Positions 1 to 12,150 of a stretch of 64,000 nt of DNA are shown one piece after another. The translations under genes and the position numbers were made by a program. The notes under the pieces are model-generated. The model ran no database searches and was not told the DNA's origin. It saw only the letters and a list, made by a program, of their open reading frames with translations. Positions within the stretch are counted from its first letter, which is position 1. Each line of letters opens with the position of its first letter. The stretch comes from Saccharum officinarum (Eukaryota > Streptophyta > Magnoliopsida > Poales > Poaceae). Location of the stretch: contig CM036160.1 of the NCBI GenBank assembly GCA_020631735.1, forward strand, positions 117,348,680-117,412,679, given 5' to 3'.

Positions 1-294
1 AAAGAACACGAGTTCTACCGGCAGTCCTTAATTAATTACAGTCAAGCCTCGCGGTAACCCTGTAGGAGTACCTTTCTATGGTCAGTGGACAAGTCACGCT
101 ACAACTTCCCTTTACAACATGTATAGTAATGGACTTATAGCCAAGCTAGTCAGCATTTTTGTTGACGTGGAGAAGAGATGAGAGAAAAGAGAAGAGAGCT
201 GGGCTCTCATGCAAACAGCAAGCTGGACATGGAACCATAAACATCTGTGGGCATAAACAAAAGTGTATGTGAGAAGAAATAAAAAAAGAAAGTA

Positions 295-375
<81 letters not shown>

Positions 376-1125
376 CTTTTCTAAAACCAAATAGAAGACA
401 ACTATTGTATAACTTGGCTCTTATAACTTAACTTATAGCTCAATTATTGACCACGGTCTTAAGCCAACGTCACTGTCGACGCGTTCGTGCCCGTGCGACA
501 GCAGTGTGAACCAGTGGTGGCTGGTGAACCGCTGTTTTTCCAGTTGAAGATCCCCCACAACCCCAACCCGGGGAGGATTTAGCAAGTGGTGAAATTATAC
601 AGTATGGTGACAAGTCCAGGCCTAATTCGGAAAGCAAGGAGACAAATTCAAAGACCACTACCCAAGCAAAGCTACTAGTTGCCCCTTTCTCTTTCTCATC
701 TGCTCCCCGTGCAGTCAGCAATTCAGCGTCATACAGGTACTTAGCAATTAAAAAAAGTTGAACTCAAGCCACAACCGATAAACCCAAGCTCCGTTGTCTG
801 ACGAATTGAGCAGTGTGGTGTCCAGTAAACGCAGGGATTTAATCCATTCAAATGCCAGGCCCGGGCGCAACAACGACAGCCGGTAGCAGCGGTTGGCGTG
901 CTCGTCGTCGCCTACATGCGGGCCTCGGGCCATTAGATAACTTGCGATAAGTGTCAAAGATTTTGTCTCTTATTCTCTGCTTACTTCACCTCTCCCCGTG
1001 GAGAACCAGAGCAAGAGAGCGCACGCGCGTGTGGATGTGGAGGCTGCTCGCCGCTCGGCACGTCGTCCCCGTCGCCGGTGCTTCCGCTTCGCCTCGGTGT
1101 CTTCCATGATTCGGGAAGCAAGGCC
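1..1125. other. Upstream intergenic DNA and receptor-kinase promoter/5' UTR
   Basis: I see no protein-coding gene here. The only clear structure is an AAT microsatellite at 295-373. The last few hundred bases before 1126 become GC-rich and should hold the promoter and 5' UTR of the receptor kinase. No canonical TATA box stands out. Confidence 0.5.
295..373. repeat. (AAT)n microsatellite
   Basis: An uninterrupted AAT trinucleotide run of about 26 units (79 bp). Read on the minus strand it gives a meaningless poly-isoleucine reading frame. It lies about 750 bp upstream of the receptor kinase start and is likely to be length-polymorphic. Confidence 0.95.
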
Positions 1126-4100
1126 ATGTCTCCCCTGCTCCTCGGATTCCTCGTCCTGCTCCTCGTCGCAGGTTAGGATTCGGCGCTCCATGCCACCCCA
1201 CCCGCCCCCTGTTCCTGCTCTCTTCTGTTTCTTCAGCTGCCGTATTCCCCCGCGTGGGAATCGAATTCCGCGTCTAACTGTGGTGTGGTGATCGCGTGTC
1301 CTCCTGAAGGCGAGGTGGTGTCCACCGGCGCGCAGAGCAACGGCGACAAGGAGGTGCTGGTGGAGCTCAAGCGCTTCCTGCAGGACAACAACAGGGTGAA
1401 CCGCGGCGCCTACGACGCGTGGCAGGAGTCCGACGCGTCGCCGTGCGGGTGGGCCGGTGTGCGGTGCGACAACGCGTCCGGCCGCGTCACGTCGCTGGAC
1501 CTGTCCCGCTCCAGCATCTCCGGCCCGGCGTTCGGCAGCTTCTCGCGGCTGCCCGCGCTCGCCAAGCTCGACCTCTCCGACAACACCATCTGCTCGCCCG
1601 GCGACATCGGCCAATGCCGCGGCCTCGTGCGCCTCAACCTCTCCCACAACCTCATCAACGGCTCGCTGGACCTGTCCGGCCTCACCAGGCTGCAGACGCT
1701 CGACTTGTCGGGGAACCGGCTGTCGGGCGGCGTCGCGGCCAACTTCACGGCGATGTGCGCCGCCGACCTCGCCGTTTTCAACGTCTCCACCAACGGGCTC
1801 ACGGGCAATATCACCGGCATGTTCGACGGCTGCGCCAGGCTCGAGTACGTCGACCTCAGCTCGAACAACTTCACCGGCGAGCTGTGGCCCGGCGTCGCGA
1901 GGTTCAGGCAGTTCAGCGTCGCCGAGAACAATCTCACCGGGAGCGTCCCGCCGGCCACGTTCCCGGACGGCTGCAGGCTCGAATCTTTGGACCTGTCAGC
2001 GAATTACCTGACTGGAAGCTTCCCGGACTCCATCGCCAAGTGCGCGAACCTGACGTACCTGTCTCTGTGGGGGAATGACTTCAACGGCTTCATACCGTCC
2101 GGAATTGGGAGGCTCGCCGCGATCGAGACGCTGGTTCTCGGGAAGAACAGCTTCGATCGCAGGATACCGCTGGCCCTGACGAACTGTACGAAGCTTCAGT
2201 TCTTGGACATCAGCAGCAACATGTTTGGAGGGGACGTGCAAGACACCTTTGGCAAGTTTGCCAGTCTGAGGTACCTTGTGCTGCACCACAACAACTACAC
2301 TGGCGGCATCGTCACCTCCGGCGTGCTCCAGCTACCGCTGCTCGCGAGGCTGGACCTCAGCTATAACGAGTTCTCCGGCGAGCTCCCTCCTGAGGTGGCT
2401 GACATGAAGAGCCTAAAGTACCTGATGCTCGCCTACAACCAATTCTCCAGCGGGATACCGGCGGCGTACGGCCGTCTCACCGAGCTCCAAGCGCTGGACT
2501 TGTCGTGTAACGACCTCTCCGGCGAGATACCGGCGACCATTGGGAACCTCACGTCGCTTTTGTGGCTCATGCTCGCTGGGAATCAGCTTTCCGGAGAGAT
2601 TCCGTCTGAAATTGGCAAATGCAGCAGCTTGCTCTGGTTGAACCTGGCCGACAACAAGCTGACCGGGAACATCCCGCCGGAGATGGCAAACATTGGGAGG
2701 AACCCCGGCCCGACGTTCGCCAAGAACCGGAATGGTTCCAGCGTGCTCGCCGGCTCCGGCGATTGTCAAGCCATGAGGCGGTGGATCCCGGCGAGCTATC
2801 CCCCTTTCAGCTTCGTGTACTCCATCATGACTCGGGCGAACTGCCGCAGCATATGGGACAGAATCCTCAAGGGATACGGCATCGTTCCAGTCTGCACCAA
2901 CTCCTCGTCGCCGGTGAGGTCCTACACGATCTCCGGGTACGTTCAGCTGTCCAGGAACCAGCTATCCGGAAAGATTCCTCCAGAGATCGGTGCGATGGTG
3001 AACCTCAGCCTGCTCCACCTCGACAACAACCAGCTCACCGGACAGCTGCCACCGGAGATCAGCAGGCTCCCGCTCGTCGTGCTGAACGTCTCGAGAAACA
3101 ACATCTCAGGCGCGATCCCGTCGGAGATCGGCCACATTCTGTGCCTCGAGATGATGGACCTGTCCTACAACAACTTCTCCGGCGAGCTGCCGTGGAGTCT
3201 GAGCCAGCTCACGGACCTGACCAAGTTCAACGTGTCCTACAACCCACTTCTCACCGGCAGCGTCCCCACCACCGCCCAATTCGGCACCTTCGACGAGCAG
3301 TCCTTCCTCGGCGACCCACTCATTTCATTCGGGACGGGCACCGGTAAGCAGACACCTCCGGAAGCTGCGGATGCTCGAAGCCGCGCCATGTCTCCAAGAA
3401 GCATCGCGGTGTGGTTCCTGTTCTCGCTCCTCGCCGCCTTCGTCACCGGCGCCTTCGTGTTCTTCATGGCCAATCTGCGTGCGCGGTTCCCCGTGGACCA
3501 AGACCCGGACCCCGAGTCGTTCTCGTGCGAGAACCCCAAGTGCAGCTCCGGGAAGTGCTCTCTGCAGATGTCGACGACGTCGTCGCCACCGTCCGGGTCA
3601 TCGTCGTCGGCGACCGGGTGCTCCTCCTCGACGGAGGGGGTGAAGGTGTTCCAGCTCTGCAAGACGGCGTTCACCTACCGCGACATCGTGGCGGCCACGG
3701 GGAACTTCTCGGAGGACCTGGTGATCGGGCGTGGCGGCTACGGCGTGGTGTACCGCGGCGTGCTCCCCGACGGCCGCACCGTGGCCGTGAAGAAGCTGGC
3801 GAGGCCGCGCGACGGCGACTGCGAGCGCGAGTTCCGCGCCGAGATGGAGGTGCTCGCCGACCAGATGGGGTCGACGTGGCCGCACCCGAACCTCGTCGCG
3901 CTCTACGGGTGGTGCCTGTCCGGATCGGCGAAGATCCTGGTGTACGAGTACCTGGACGGCGGCAACCTGGAGTCGCTGATCGGCGACGCGGCCGCGTTCG
4001 GGTGGGGGCGGCGGCTGGACGCGGCGATCGGCGTGGCGCGCGCGCTGGTGTTCCTGCACCACGAGTGCCGCCCCGCGGTGGTGCACCGCGACGTGAAGGC

Positions 4101-4551
4101 CAGCAACGTGCTGCTGGACCGGGACGGGCTCGCCAGGGTGACGGACTTCGGGCTGGCCCGCGTGGTCCGTCCCGGCGACACGCACGTGAGCACGGTGGTG
4201 GCCGGGACCGTCGGGTACGTGGCCCCCGAGTACGGCCAGACGTGGCGCGCCACGACCAAGGGCGACGTGTACAGCTACGGCGTGCTCCTGATGGAGCTCG
4301 CCACGGGCCGCCGCGCCGTCGACGGCGCCGAGGACGAGTGCCTGGTGGAGTGGGCCCGGCGGATGGCCAAAGAAGGGTGGCGGTCGTCGTCGGAGAAGGC
4401 TGCGGCCGTCGGCACCGTGTCCTGGGAGCTCCTGATGCTCGGGATGCGGTGCACGGCGGACGCGCCGCAGGAGCGGCCCGACATGCCGGACGTGCTCGCC
4501 TCGCTGCTCGACGTGGCCGCGAGCGGCTGCGCGCAACTCGAATTCACGTGA
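1126..4551 (+). CDS. LRR receptor-like Ser/Thr kinase (LRR-X type with island domain), At1g74360-like
   Basis: Proposed model: exon 1 at 1126-1171 (ATG plus a hydrophobic signal peptide, MSPLLLGFLVLLLVAG), a 138-bp GT-AG intron at 1172-1309, and exon 2 at 1310-4551, about 1095 aa. The large open frame also has an ATG at 1285, but that start would lack a signal peptide. Seen in order: LRRNT region (about residues 27-65); many plant LRRs; an island of about 80 residues with conserved Cys near residues 477-557; further LRRs; one membrane helix at about 714-736; a Ser/Cys-rich juxtamembrane segment; and a kinase domain with glycine loop GRGGYG, Lys in VAVKK (about 843), HRD Asp (about 943), DFG Asp (about 961) and APE. 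All catalytic motifs are intact. The kinase and island layout resemble Arabidopsis At1g74360, reported as NILR1, a nematode-pattern immune receptor. The specific ligand here is unknown. Third codon positions are GC-rich, as is common in grass genes. Confidence 0.88.
1172..1309 (+). other. Proposed intron between signal-peptide exon and LRR exon
   Basis: The donor GTTAGG follows GCAG at 1168-1171 and the acceptor is at ...CTGAAG (1309). The intron is phase 1 and the join restores the frame of exon 2. Its main support is that it adds a signal peptide that the exon 2 frame lacks. Confidence 0.65.
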
Positions 4552-4809
4552 CAAGTTTAGGTCATCACATTTTTCTTCCCCTTTCGCTTGTCTGTTCACG
4601 TATATCTGGTTGTGTTTTAGCCATTGTTATATTAGTTCGCCATTGATTCATGATGTGGATAATAGAGGTAGGAGAGCAGGGTTAGATGCAATTTTGGTTG
4701 TAAGTAGTACATAGGATAAGAAGACACGTTCGCTGTACAGTCTCATGCAAAGCAAGAACTTGTTGATTTTCCAGCTTCCATGCCTTGCAAATCGCAGTAT
4801 CCTTGGCGT
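4552..4809. other. 3' flank of the receptor kinase gene
   Basis: AT-richer sequence directly after the stop codon, with no reading frame of note. It presumably holds the 3' UTR and polyadenylation site. It ends at the hAT target duplication CTTGGCGT (4802-4809). Confidence 0.5.
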
Positions 4810-5407
4810 CTGGGTTTTTTTTACCGACCGGTCATCTCAAACCGCCGGCCACCGGTTCCGGTTTACCGGTAACCGGTCGGTAACCGGTCGAATTTGAATT
4901 TGAATCAAACGCGCCTTCGGATCAGTTTGTGACCGGTTTACCGGGCAGTTTGGAGCGGTTACCGCTCGGTTTGAGTTTAGAATTTTCTTTTTTTCTTTTT
5001 TTTTTCAAACTTCTATACGTATAAATAAATACTAAACGAACTCGAATTTGAAAAATTTTTACACCATTGGCTTCTATAAATCATGAACTATTTTTAGGAA
5101 TTTTTTCAGCATTTTTTTTCAAATTTTAAATTTGAATTTGGGGGCCTTAATGGGCCGGGACCGGGATTTTTTTTCAAACTTCTATACGTATAAATAAATA
5201 CTAAACGAACTCGAATTTGAAAAAAAAAATTACACCATTGGCTTCTATAAATCATGAACTATTTTTATGAATTTTTTCAGCATTTTTTTCAAATTTTAAA
5301 TTTGAATTTGGGGAATACCTAACCGGACCGGACCGGAACCGGTCCGGCCCGGTTAGGCCGGTAACCGCGGTAAACCGTGGTTTACCGAGCGGTTTTTTTT
5401 AACCCTG
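4810..5407. mobile_element. Non-autonomous hAT element with perfect 8-bp TSD
   Basis: The 598-bp element is flanked by the 8-bp direct repeat CTTGGCGT at 4802-4809 and 5408-5415. Its ends are CTGGGTT and, on the opposite strand, CAGGGTT, which match hAT termini; 8-bp TSDs are the hAT hallmark. Subterminal regions are full of CCGGT/ACCGG motifs. The interior has an AT-rich segment of about 140 bp present twice in direct orientation (starting near 5006 and 5175, period 169). There is no transposase frame, so it would depend on a partner. It sits about 260 bp downstream of the receptor-kinase stop codon. Confidence 0.9.
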
Positions 5408-5415
5408 CTTGGCGT

Positions 5416-6903
5416 GCAGGTGCAGTGATGGCAGTTGCAAACTGGCAGCGCCCCTTTCCTCGTATCTCGCGGGCATTCGCCATCGCATCTTCCTCGGACC
5501 ATGACAGTTCTGAAAGTGTCTGAACCTGAACCTCATCACGCACGCCTATGAATTCTTCTATGAACGTCGCAACCTCATCACGCACGCCTATGAAAATGAA
5601 TTCTTCTAAGAACGTCGCGCCGTGCAGTAGAAGCGACTCAGGCGTCCGGTCAAAGGTTAGACATTTATTAGACACCGTCGAGCGGTCAACTATTGTTTTT
5701 TTTTGGTCAAATGCACGTGAAAAGTTTTCGCAAGTAATCCAAACTTAGTACTCAATTATTTAAACCTCCAAGTCTTTGATCTTCACAAAGTAGCATAATA
5801 AGCCGTTAGTGGAGCATGCTGCATGCATTGCATCGATGCATACTACTGATACTAGTCGGATAGGTCCGTAAGTGCCGATGAATCATGACCACCGGCAACG
5901 ACGAGTGGTGGGCCTTGGCAACAATCCACACGAAGGGAGAACGCGTGCGTGCACGGCGAACCAAACCAGCAACTTTTGCTTCATTCATTCCCTTTTCCAA
6001 ACAAAACAAATCGCTTTCGAACCGTTAGTCTTTGTTTACTGTCCGCCCGGCGGGTTAACGACGGGCGCCCAAGCTGCCCGTCCCACTCGCACCGGCCACC
6101 GCTCGCTCCTCCGCCCATGTCTCGGTCTCGGCCTCTCGATGCCGGCGGTTTGCGTCCAAACCTGAGGCGCGCGGCGCGGACGTTTGGACGGGCAGTCGGC
6201 CACCCGATGAGCGTGCGTGCGTGCCCGCGCCGCGCGACGCCCTGCGCCCACCCAATCTGCGCTTCGTTTTTTTTCCACCGCCGGTCCACGAAAGCGGCTG
6301 CGCGGGGCCCCGATGCCGGAAAAGACAGGAAGGCTTGATTCCGAGACGAGAACCACCCAAGCAGCCTTCCGGGACCGAAAACGACGGCCGCGCCGCGCGC
6401 GTTTGGCACCTGATTACTCCACCGTTCTATGCCCAGACCAGACACCGGTCAGATCGTACGGTCGCTCGTGTTACTGCTCCATGCCTCCGCCTGTGAGCTG
6501 TGATAGCCAACCGCTGGCGCCGATGGCTGGGCGGACCAGGACGGCAGGATCTGACCTTGCGGCTTGTGGAATCAAAGAAAAACCGTATGGATCTGGGTTC
6601 AGATCTCCAAACCTTCTGTTTGGAATGATGAACAAATTATCATAGGGAGAAATATTACTGAGTTCATGCAGGTTGGCTGGTGATGATGAGGGTCATGTCA
6701 AGAATTGATACTCGGCAAACTTTGATTACTGCCTGTTTGGCTGCACTCCAATTTACGAGTGGAAAATTAACTTTTCTTTTAACTCCAATCCCTTCCAACC
6801 CATGTAGATCAGGATATATTGAAGTGCAGCCAAAGAAGTTTTTACAGGATGACGATACGAAGAGAAGAAGTGGTGCACCATTTGGAGCATACTATAATAC
6901 CTA
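5416..6903. other. Intergenic region with a short tandem duplication
   Basis: No recognisable gene. A short direct duplication of roughly 42 bp (CCTCATCACGCACGCCTATG...GAACGTCGC) lies at 5529-5618. A GC-rich stretch occupies about 6040-6420, but its overlapping reading frames on both strands look like compositional artefacts. The rest is unremarkable. Confidence 0.5.
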
Positions 6904-6933
6904 CTAGTGATTTGCGCGCGCCCATGCGCGCAA
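6904..6933 (-). mobile_element. Probable Helitron 3' terminus
   Basis: On the minus strand the sequence reads an 8-bp perfect stem (TTGCGCGC/GCGCGCAA, loop of 6) followed by ATCA and then CTAG, with T as the next host base. A GC hairpin just before a terminal CTRR inserted at an A|T site is the Helitron 3' signature. The element would extend to higher coordinates. I could not place its 5' TC end with confidence, and no Rep/helicase is visible, so it would be non-autonomous. Confidence 0.6.
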
Positions 6934-9900
6934 GTCATAGCCACAACCCTATCTAGAAAATGGAATAAAGTTGACAAAAAATGAATATGACAGGTTCTAT
7001 CTAGAAAATGGGATAATGTTGAAACGAAACATATCACAGGAGATATTTGTTTCCACCACTCAGACCACGTTTTGGACAACATGAGTGCTGAATTTCTAAA
7101 ACAGCTACAAGATGTTCATACACTACATATTTATATAGTACATGAGACTATGAGACATATAGGGTGTCCAAATAGTATTTATATCTTACATGAAACAGTC
7201 TCACACTGGGATATTAGGATAGAAAAATTCACCGTTTAACCAAAAATCACCACAAAAATAGAGCACAGAAGGCAAACACAAGCTGAGAAAAAATCACCAC
7301 AAAATTCATGGTCTACTATCCTCCAAGACAAAGATACTGAAATGTGACCATGTCACTTGATTTGGTTTATGTTTCATATGGGAAACCGCGAGTATAACTT
7401 AATACAGTAAACACTATTTCATTCACCTTGCAATATCCCTGAGAACAACAACGCGCCATTGACATTTTGCCCTTATGGAGGCGAGGTCTGGTTATAGCAG
7501 CAACCGGAAGCTCATACTCTACTCCGGAACAACTTAGCGGGCAGTAGCATCAGCAGCAACAAAGGCACAATGGTTCTTTCATGCTGCAGCTTGGTACAGG
7601 AGATTGTGCGGCACCACATGTCAGAACTCAGAAGGTCTCAAAACCTTTGTCCAAACATGAAGCAGGACTGCCAGAAAAATGTTAGTATCAGTGTTTACAC
7701 ACTGGGCTGCAGCAAATAAAGCAAAATCCAACAAAATTTGATTCGGTAGGACCACTGGACATGCAAAAATCTTGCAAATCAGCAGATAGGAGATTAGACT
7801 TGAGATGGAGTGAATTGGCATTTTAACATATTGCAATGAAGAAAAAAAAACTGCAAAGCAACATGTACATTTGACTTGCCTGAAAATGGTTTGGCCAACA
7901 CGCAACTCAGGTAAAAAAATATTAGTTAACTTGAAGTTTGGTGAACCTAGCTAGCAGAGAACAGAAAAGGGCATCACCATGAAAAACATTCTATATCATC
8001 TCTAGCAGTTTTTACCTGCAAATTGATTCTTTGACAGGGGCCAGTGCTGAAAAGAAAGAAACACATGTGGCTGATCCAACCAAAACATTCTAGATCCTAT
8101 CTTCAGCAGTTCAGCACCCCTAATCTGCAAGGGGACAATAAATAACTAAGGGCAGTGCATACACCATGTTTAATATTGCAGATCTATTTAGCAAGGATTG
8201 CTAATAGTACATTCTCAAAATTAAATAATGGGAAGCCATGTGCTTGCCATCACTATCTATACAATCATAAAGAAGCAAACTCATATGGACAAACTATTTT
8301 TTAATTAATCTAGAGATTGAAGAGCCAATCTAGCATATTTGATTGCCAATTAGGTCTCTAATACTATTCCCATATTAATATATTCATGTGGATATTTAAG
8401 GATAAGGAAAGGGAAATGAGCAATCTGTCTAAATTATCAAAACAAAGGCCAATGCCTACTATGTCATTGCAAGCATGGTTTAAGAAGTATGTAGCTGCAT
8501 TGCATTGCATTTCAAGCATACCTGTTATGTCATTGCATGGCAAGCATTCATGTTATGGAATCACCAAACTTGCTTGGATCATCAGGCAACCATTGAATTA
8601 GTATCACAGTTCACCATCTCATCTATTTCATTTATACAGAGATAGGATTATTGTCCAAAAGCTCAGACAGAACAATTTATATGACAGTAGTTGAGATACC
8701 GAAGCAATATACCTGCTGTAGAACTGGCTGGCGAGCCTCAGGAATGGGAGGATTGAAGTACCACCACGAAGCTGTGTTGGCGCTGAGGTTGAGCTATGAG
8801 CTTCAAAATTACAGCAGCTGACAAACCTTTAAAAAACATACATCCTGCATTGCAGTAATCACTCATCAGTGCCATAATATTTGGTACAAAACCTGACATC
8901 ACCAAATTCAAACGTAAAAAAAAAAAACAGAAATCACCACATCCTACTCCACACACCAAATCCAAATGTCCAAATCAGAATTACTACAGTCATCTCCTCT
9001 CCCAACCCCAACCATCACCAAATTTCCAAATCATGAATCATCACAGGCTGCAATACAACGAAATACAAATGATGATCGACTCCAAATCATGAATCAGAAT
9101 TTAGAAGCAAAAACTAAAGCTAATCAGTGGACTCCAATGACGATTGACTGTGCAACCAACCAACCAATGTATCATCCAAAATGATTCTCCTATCTCTACT
9201 TTTACTAAAGACACTTCCTGCAACCAACCAATACAAAGGTATACATGTAAAAATCTGAACCTAATCAAGGAATAACAAGAGCATCAATCATCATATATTA
9301 TATGCTTTATGATTTCTACAATTCTAGCTTCCTGTAAATCCCAGTGTTTTAGGGATTGAGAAATGAACATGCTACCATTTTTGAAAGCAAAGGCGATTGA
9401 CGCTTCAGGCTATCAAATGCTAGGAACACATTGTTATCTCACACTAACAAATACCAAACTGAACCCTATTAAACCTCATTATATTAGAGTAAGTGGCTGC
9501 AGCCTGTGAAGAAATGTACCGTTTTCTAACATGAAAAATTGTCAATTTCAATTGGTTTCACAACCATTTGCAATCATTTTTTGTACTCTTTAATTGCTAA
9601 ATGTAGAAATATCCCGAACCGACCGGTTTCGTTTTTCTATATTGTAATGTCGTTTTCGACCGTTTTCATCCTTAGTCCTTAGTTACCAGGCGTCCAGGCA
9701 TACCAATTTCATTGGACCAAAACACGCAGGGAAGAAAAGGCACTGATTATTTTCTGAACCCCCACCAAGGACCCATCACTATGGCAGGGAAAAAACACAA
9801 GAGATGTGCTCAGATAGAGTATCTGTTTGTGTGAATATACATAAAATGGGACATCAAAAATCCTACATCACACTCCTGGCAAGTTTGAATATTCAACCAA

Positions 9901-11640
9901 GTTTAGAGCTCAGAAAACTAATTTAATTAAAGTAAAAGGTGAGTGACAGGAAGTTCCAAAAAATCCTTAACTAACTCTATGTTTTCATTTTCTCTGCATG
10001 GCTATGGGAGCTGACTGCTGATAGGGCTCACCCACACCAGTCACCAGGGATCACTCACACTGAATTCCTGAAGTAATTTGAAACTTTAATCCGCTGCAAC
10101 AACATGAGAAAGGGAGGAACATGTACATTGGTTTGGGGGCATGAACCATTTTAATTTATTTTGCGACAGAACCATGAAACAAAGTGACATGATTACTAAA
10201 CAATTCAGTTAATCAAATGAATGTCCCTCAAGAAACCTATAAACTAAGTAGAAATCTAGAGAACTGCATTAACCACCAGCGCTAGTAGCGAGAAGCCTGA
10301 CCATGGATCTCCATGGACTAAAACATCTAGTTTCCTATCACCTCTAATGCTCTGCAGGTAGATTTAAAAACATTTTTCCTCTAAAAACCAAGCAACAAAC
10401 ACCAAATTGACAGTGAGCAAGCAATTTGAAGGGAGCTGTTGAGCACAGTCACCCAACTCCATCAGACGCACAGGCACAATAGCCTAGCCCCCGGCCACAC
10501 CGCCACTACCCTTGGCCGGCGAGACCTCGCTCCCACGCTGCCCTACATAGATCCAGTGAGGGACGAACGAACCCAGTCATGGAGGCACCGCATGTAACCA
10601 TGGAATCGGAGAGAAGATGGTGGGGTTAGCTGCCTACCTTGCCTTGCTAGCACTAACCTCGCGTCGCATAAATCCGATGAAGAGAACAGATCCGAGAGAG
10701 GAGGGAGCTGGGAGAGGCAGGCAAGCTCGCCTTGCGCCTGCGGCCGCCGCTGGAGTGTGCCCGCAACGGGGCGCCGTGCCGCGACCGCCACCGCACCGCG
10801 CCGCTGCTGCCACCGCGCCGCCGCTGCGTCGGGGCCCGCCCGCCCATGCCAGGGCTGCGCGCCTGGGGGGCCGCGACGCCGCCGCCGCCGCGTTGGAGCC
10901 CTGCCACGCCGCCGTCGCCGGGATGCGCACGATGGGGCCCGCCCTAGCCGCCCAGAGTGAGGGAGAGGGAGGAGAGACGGACTCGACTACACGAGAGAGG
11001 GGATGTGGGTGTGTTGTGAATCAGAAGCCAGCATATATATTTGGCGATGAGTAGAAGCGGAAGCAGTAGAAGCCACGTGAATATGCTCCGGATGGAAGTG
11101 GCTTCAAGCAACACCAGCTGTAGGATCGAAAATCGGACCGCTAGAGTTAATCGGAGTGACATACTGACATGGATGCTCTCATTGAGGTTGAGCTCCAAAC
11201 GTTCTCTTGTGTTTAAATGGGTGAATTTCATAGGGTCTATTTCAAAATTTCTTATAAAATAATAAAACCCCTAACGTTCAAAAAACAGCCATCTCTGGTT
11301 TTTTCTCATGGAGAAGACGTAGGCCATTTTCACTTCGTCATTTGGTGTTTGAAATACTCCGACTTCAACGTACAATCCAAATGTGATTTGCATTACACGA
11401 GCAAACCATTACCCTAATACTGTCACCCAACGCCACGCCACATGAAGTCGATAAAAATTAAACAACGTTCTTGTCAAGATACTAGTTGAAGCTTTCATCC
11501 GGTGCAATGACAACCACACAAAATTTAAGTTTTCAATACCGTATTTTTTACAAACCATGATCTTACCTGAGATAGAAAAAATATTTTGCATTCGAATATG
11601 ATTCTCTAGTTTATATACTCTCTCCATCCCTCATCCTTGA
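6934..11640. other. Long intergenic/repeat region, possible Helitron interior
   Basis: Mostly AT-rich DNA with no convincing reading frame. A GC-rich block at about 10490-10990 has open frames in several phases, but their Ala/Arg/Pro-rich translations match no family I recognise. It could be the first exon or promoter of a captured gene fragment. Near 9615-9700 there is a degenerate stretch with CCGACCGGTTT/CGTTTTCGACCG motifs resembling hAT subterminal sequence. Confidence 0.4.
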
Positions 11641-12150
11641 ATACATGAGCGCATTATAGACGCGAAATCTAAATCCCGAGCGCGCAGGATGCGGCCACTC
11701 GGCATGCATACCTCATCTGCCGCACGATGCTCACTGCTGCTTCCCTTGGATGTCGATTCACCCGCGCCCACGCCTGCTCGCTGCTGCTTCCATTGCCTGC
11801 GCCTACGCCCTCTCTAACTCCGGCGTTCGCTAGGGTTCCGGCGAGCTCCGCTCCCCATCTTCTCCAACTCCGGTGGGTATAGAAGGGGTCGTCCGGAGGG
11901 AGGTAGGCCGGCCAAGCGGTGAGGATGGTCGGCGGGCGGTTTAGGGGAGTTGGCGGCGGCGGCAGCTGGGCGACGACGGGGCGGGAGCGCCATGCCGTAC
12001 TTCGGCGGAGTTCGCCGGCGTTTGCATGGCCGCATATGGGAGGGGCGGGGGGAGGGGGGTAGGGAAGAAGGAGGTCAACGACGGTGGTAGGGTCTCACCG
12101 CGGAGGGAAGTGGTGGAGGTAGGGATGAGGGTGTGGGCGTGAAAGGTCAT
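11641..12150. other. GC-rich unclassified segment
   Basis: GC-rich DNA with short frames on both strands and no recognisable domain. It adjoins the repeat block that begins near 12150. Its origin is not clear. Confidence 0.3.

Noticed and set aside
112..390. Poly-isoleucine reading frame on the minus strand
   Set aside because: It is a translation of the AAT microsatellite at 295-373 and has no protein-like composition.
970..1647. 225-codon minus-strand frame overlapping the receptor kinase
   Set aside because: It is a shadow of the GC-rich coding strand; similar long antisense and +1 frames occur along the whole kinase gene.
10617..11054. Ala/Arg/Pro-rich frames on both strands
   Set aside because: They come from GC-rich composition, overlap in several phases and match no family. 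At most the block is a captured exon or promoter.
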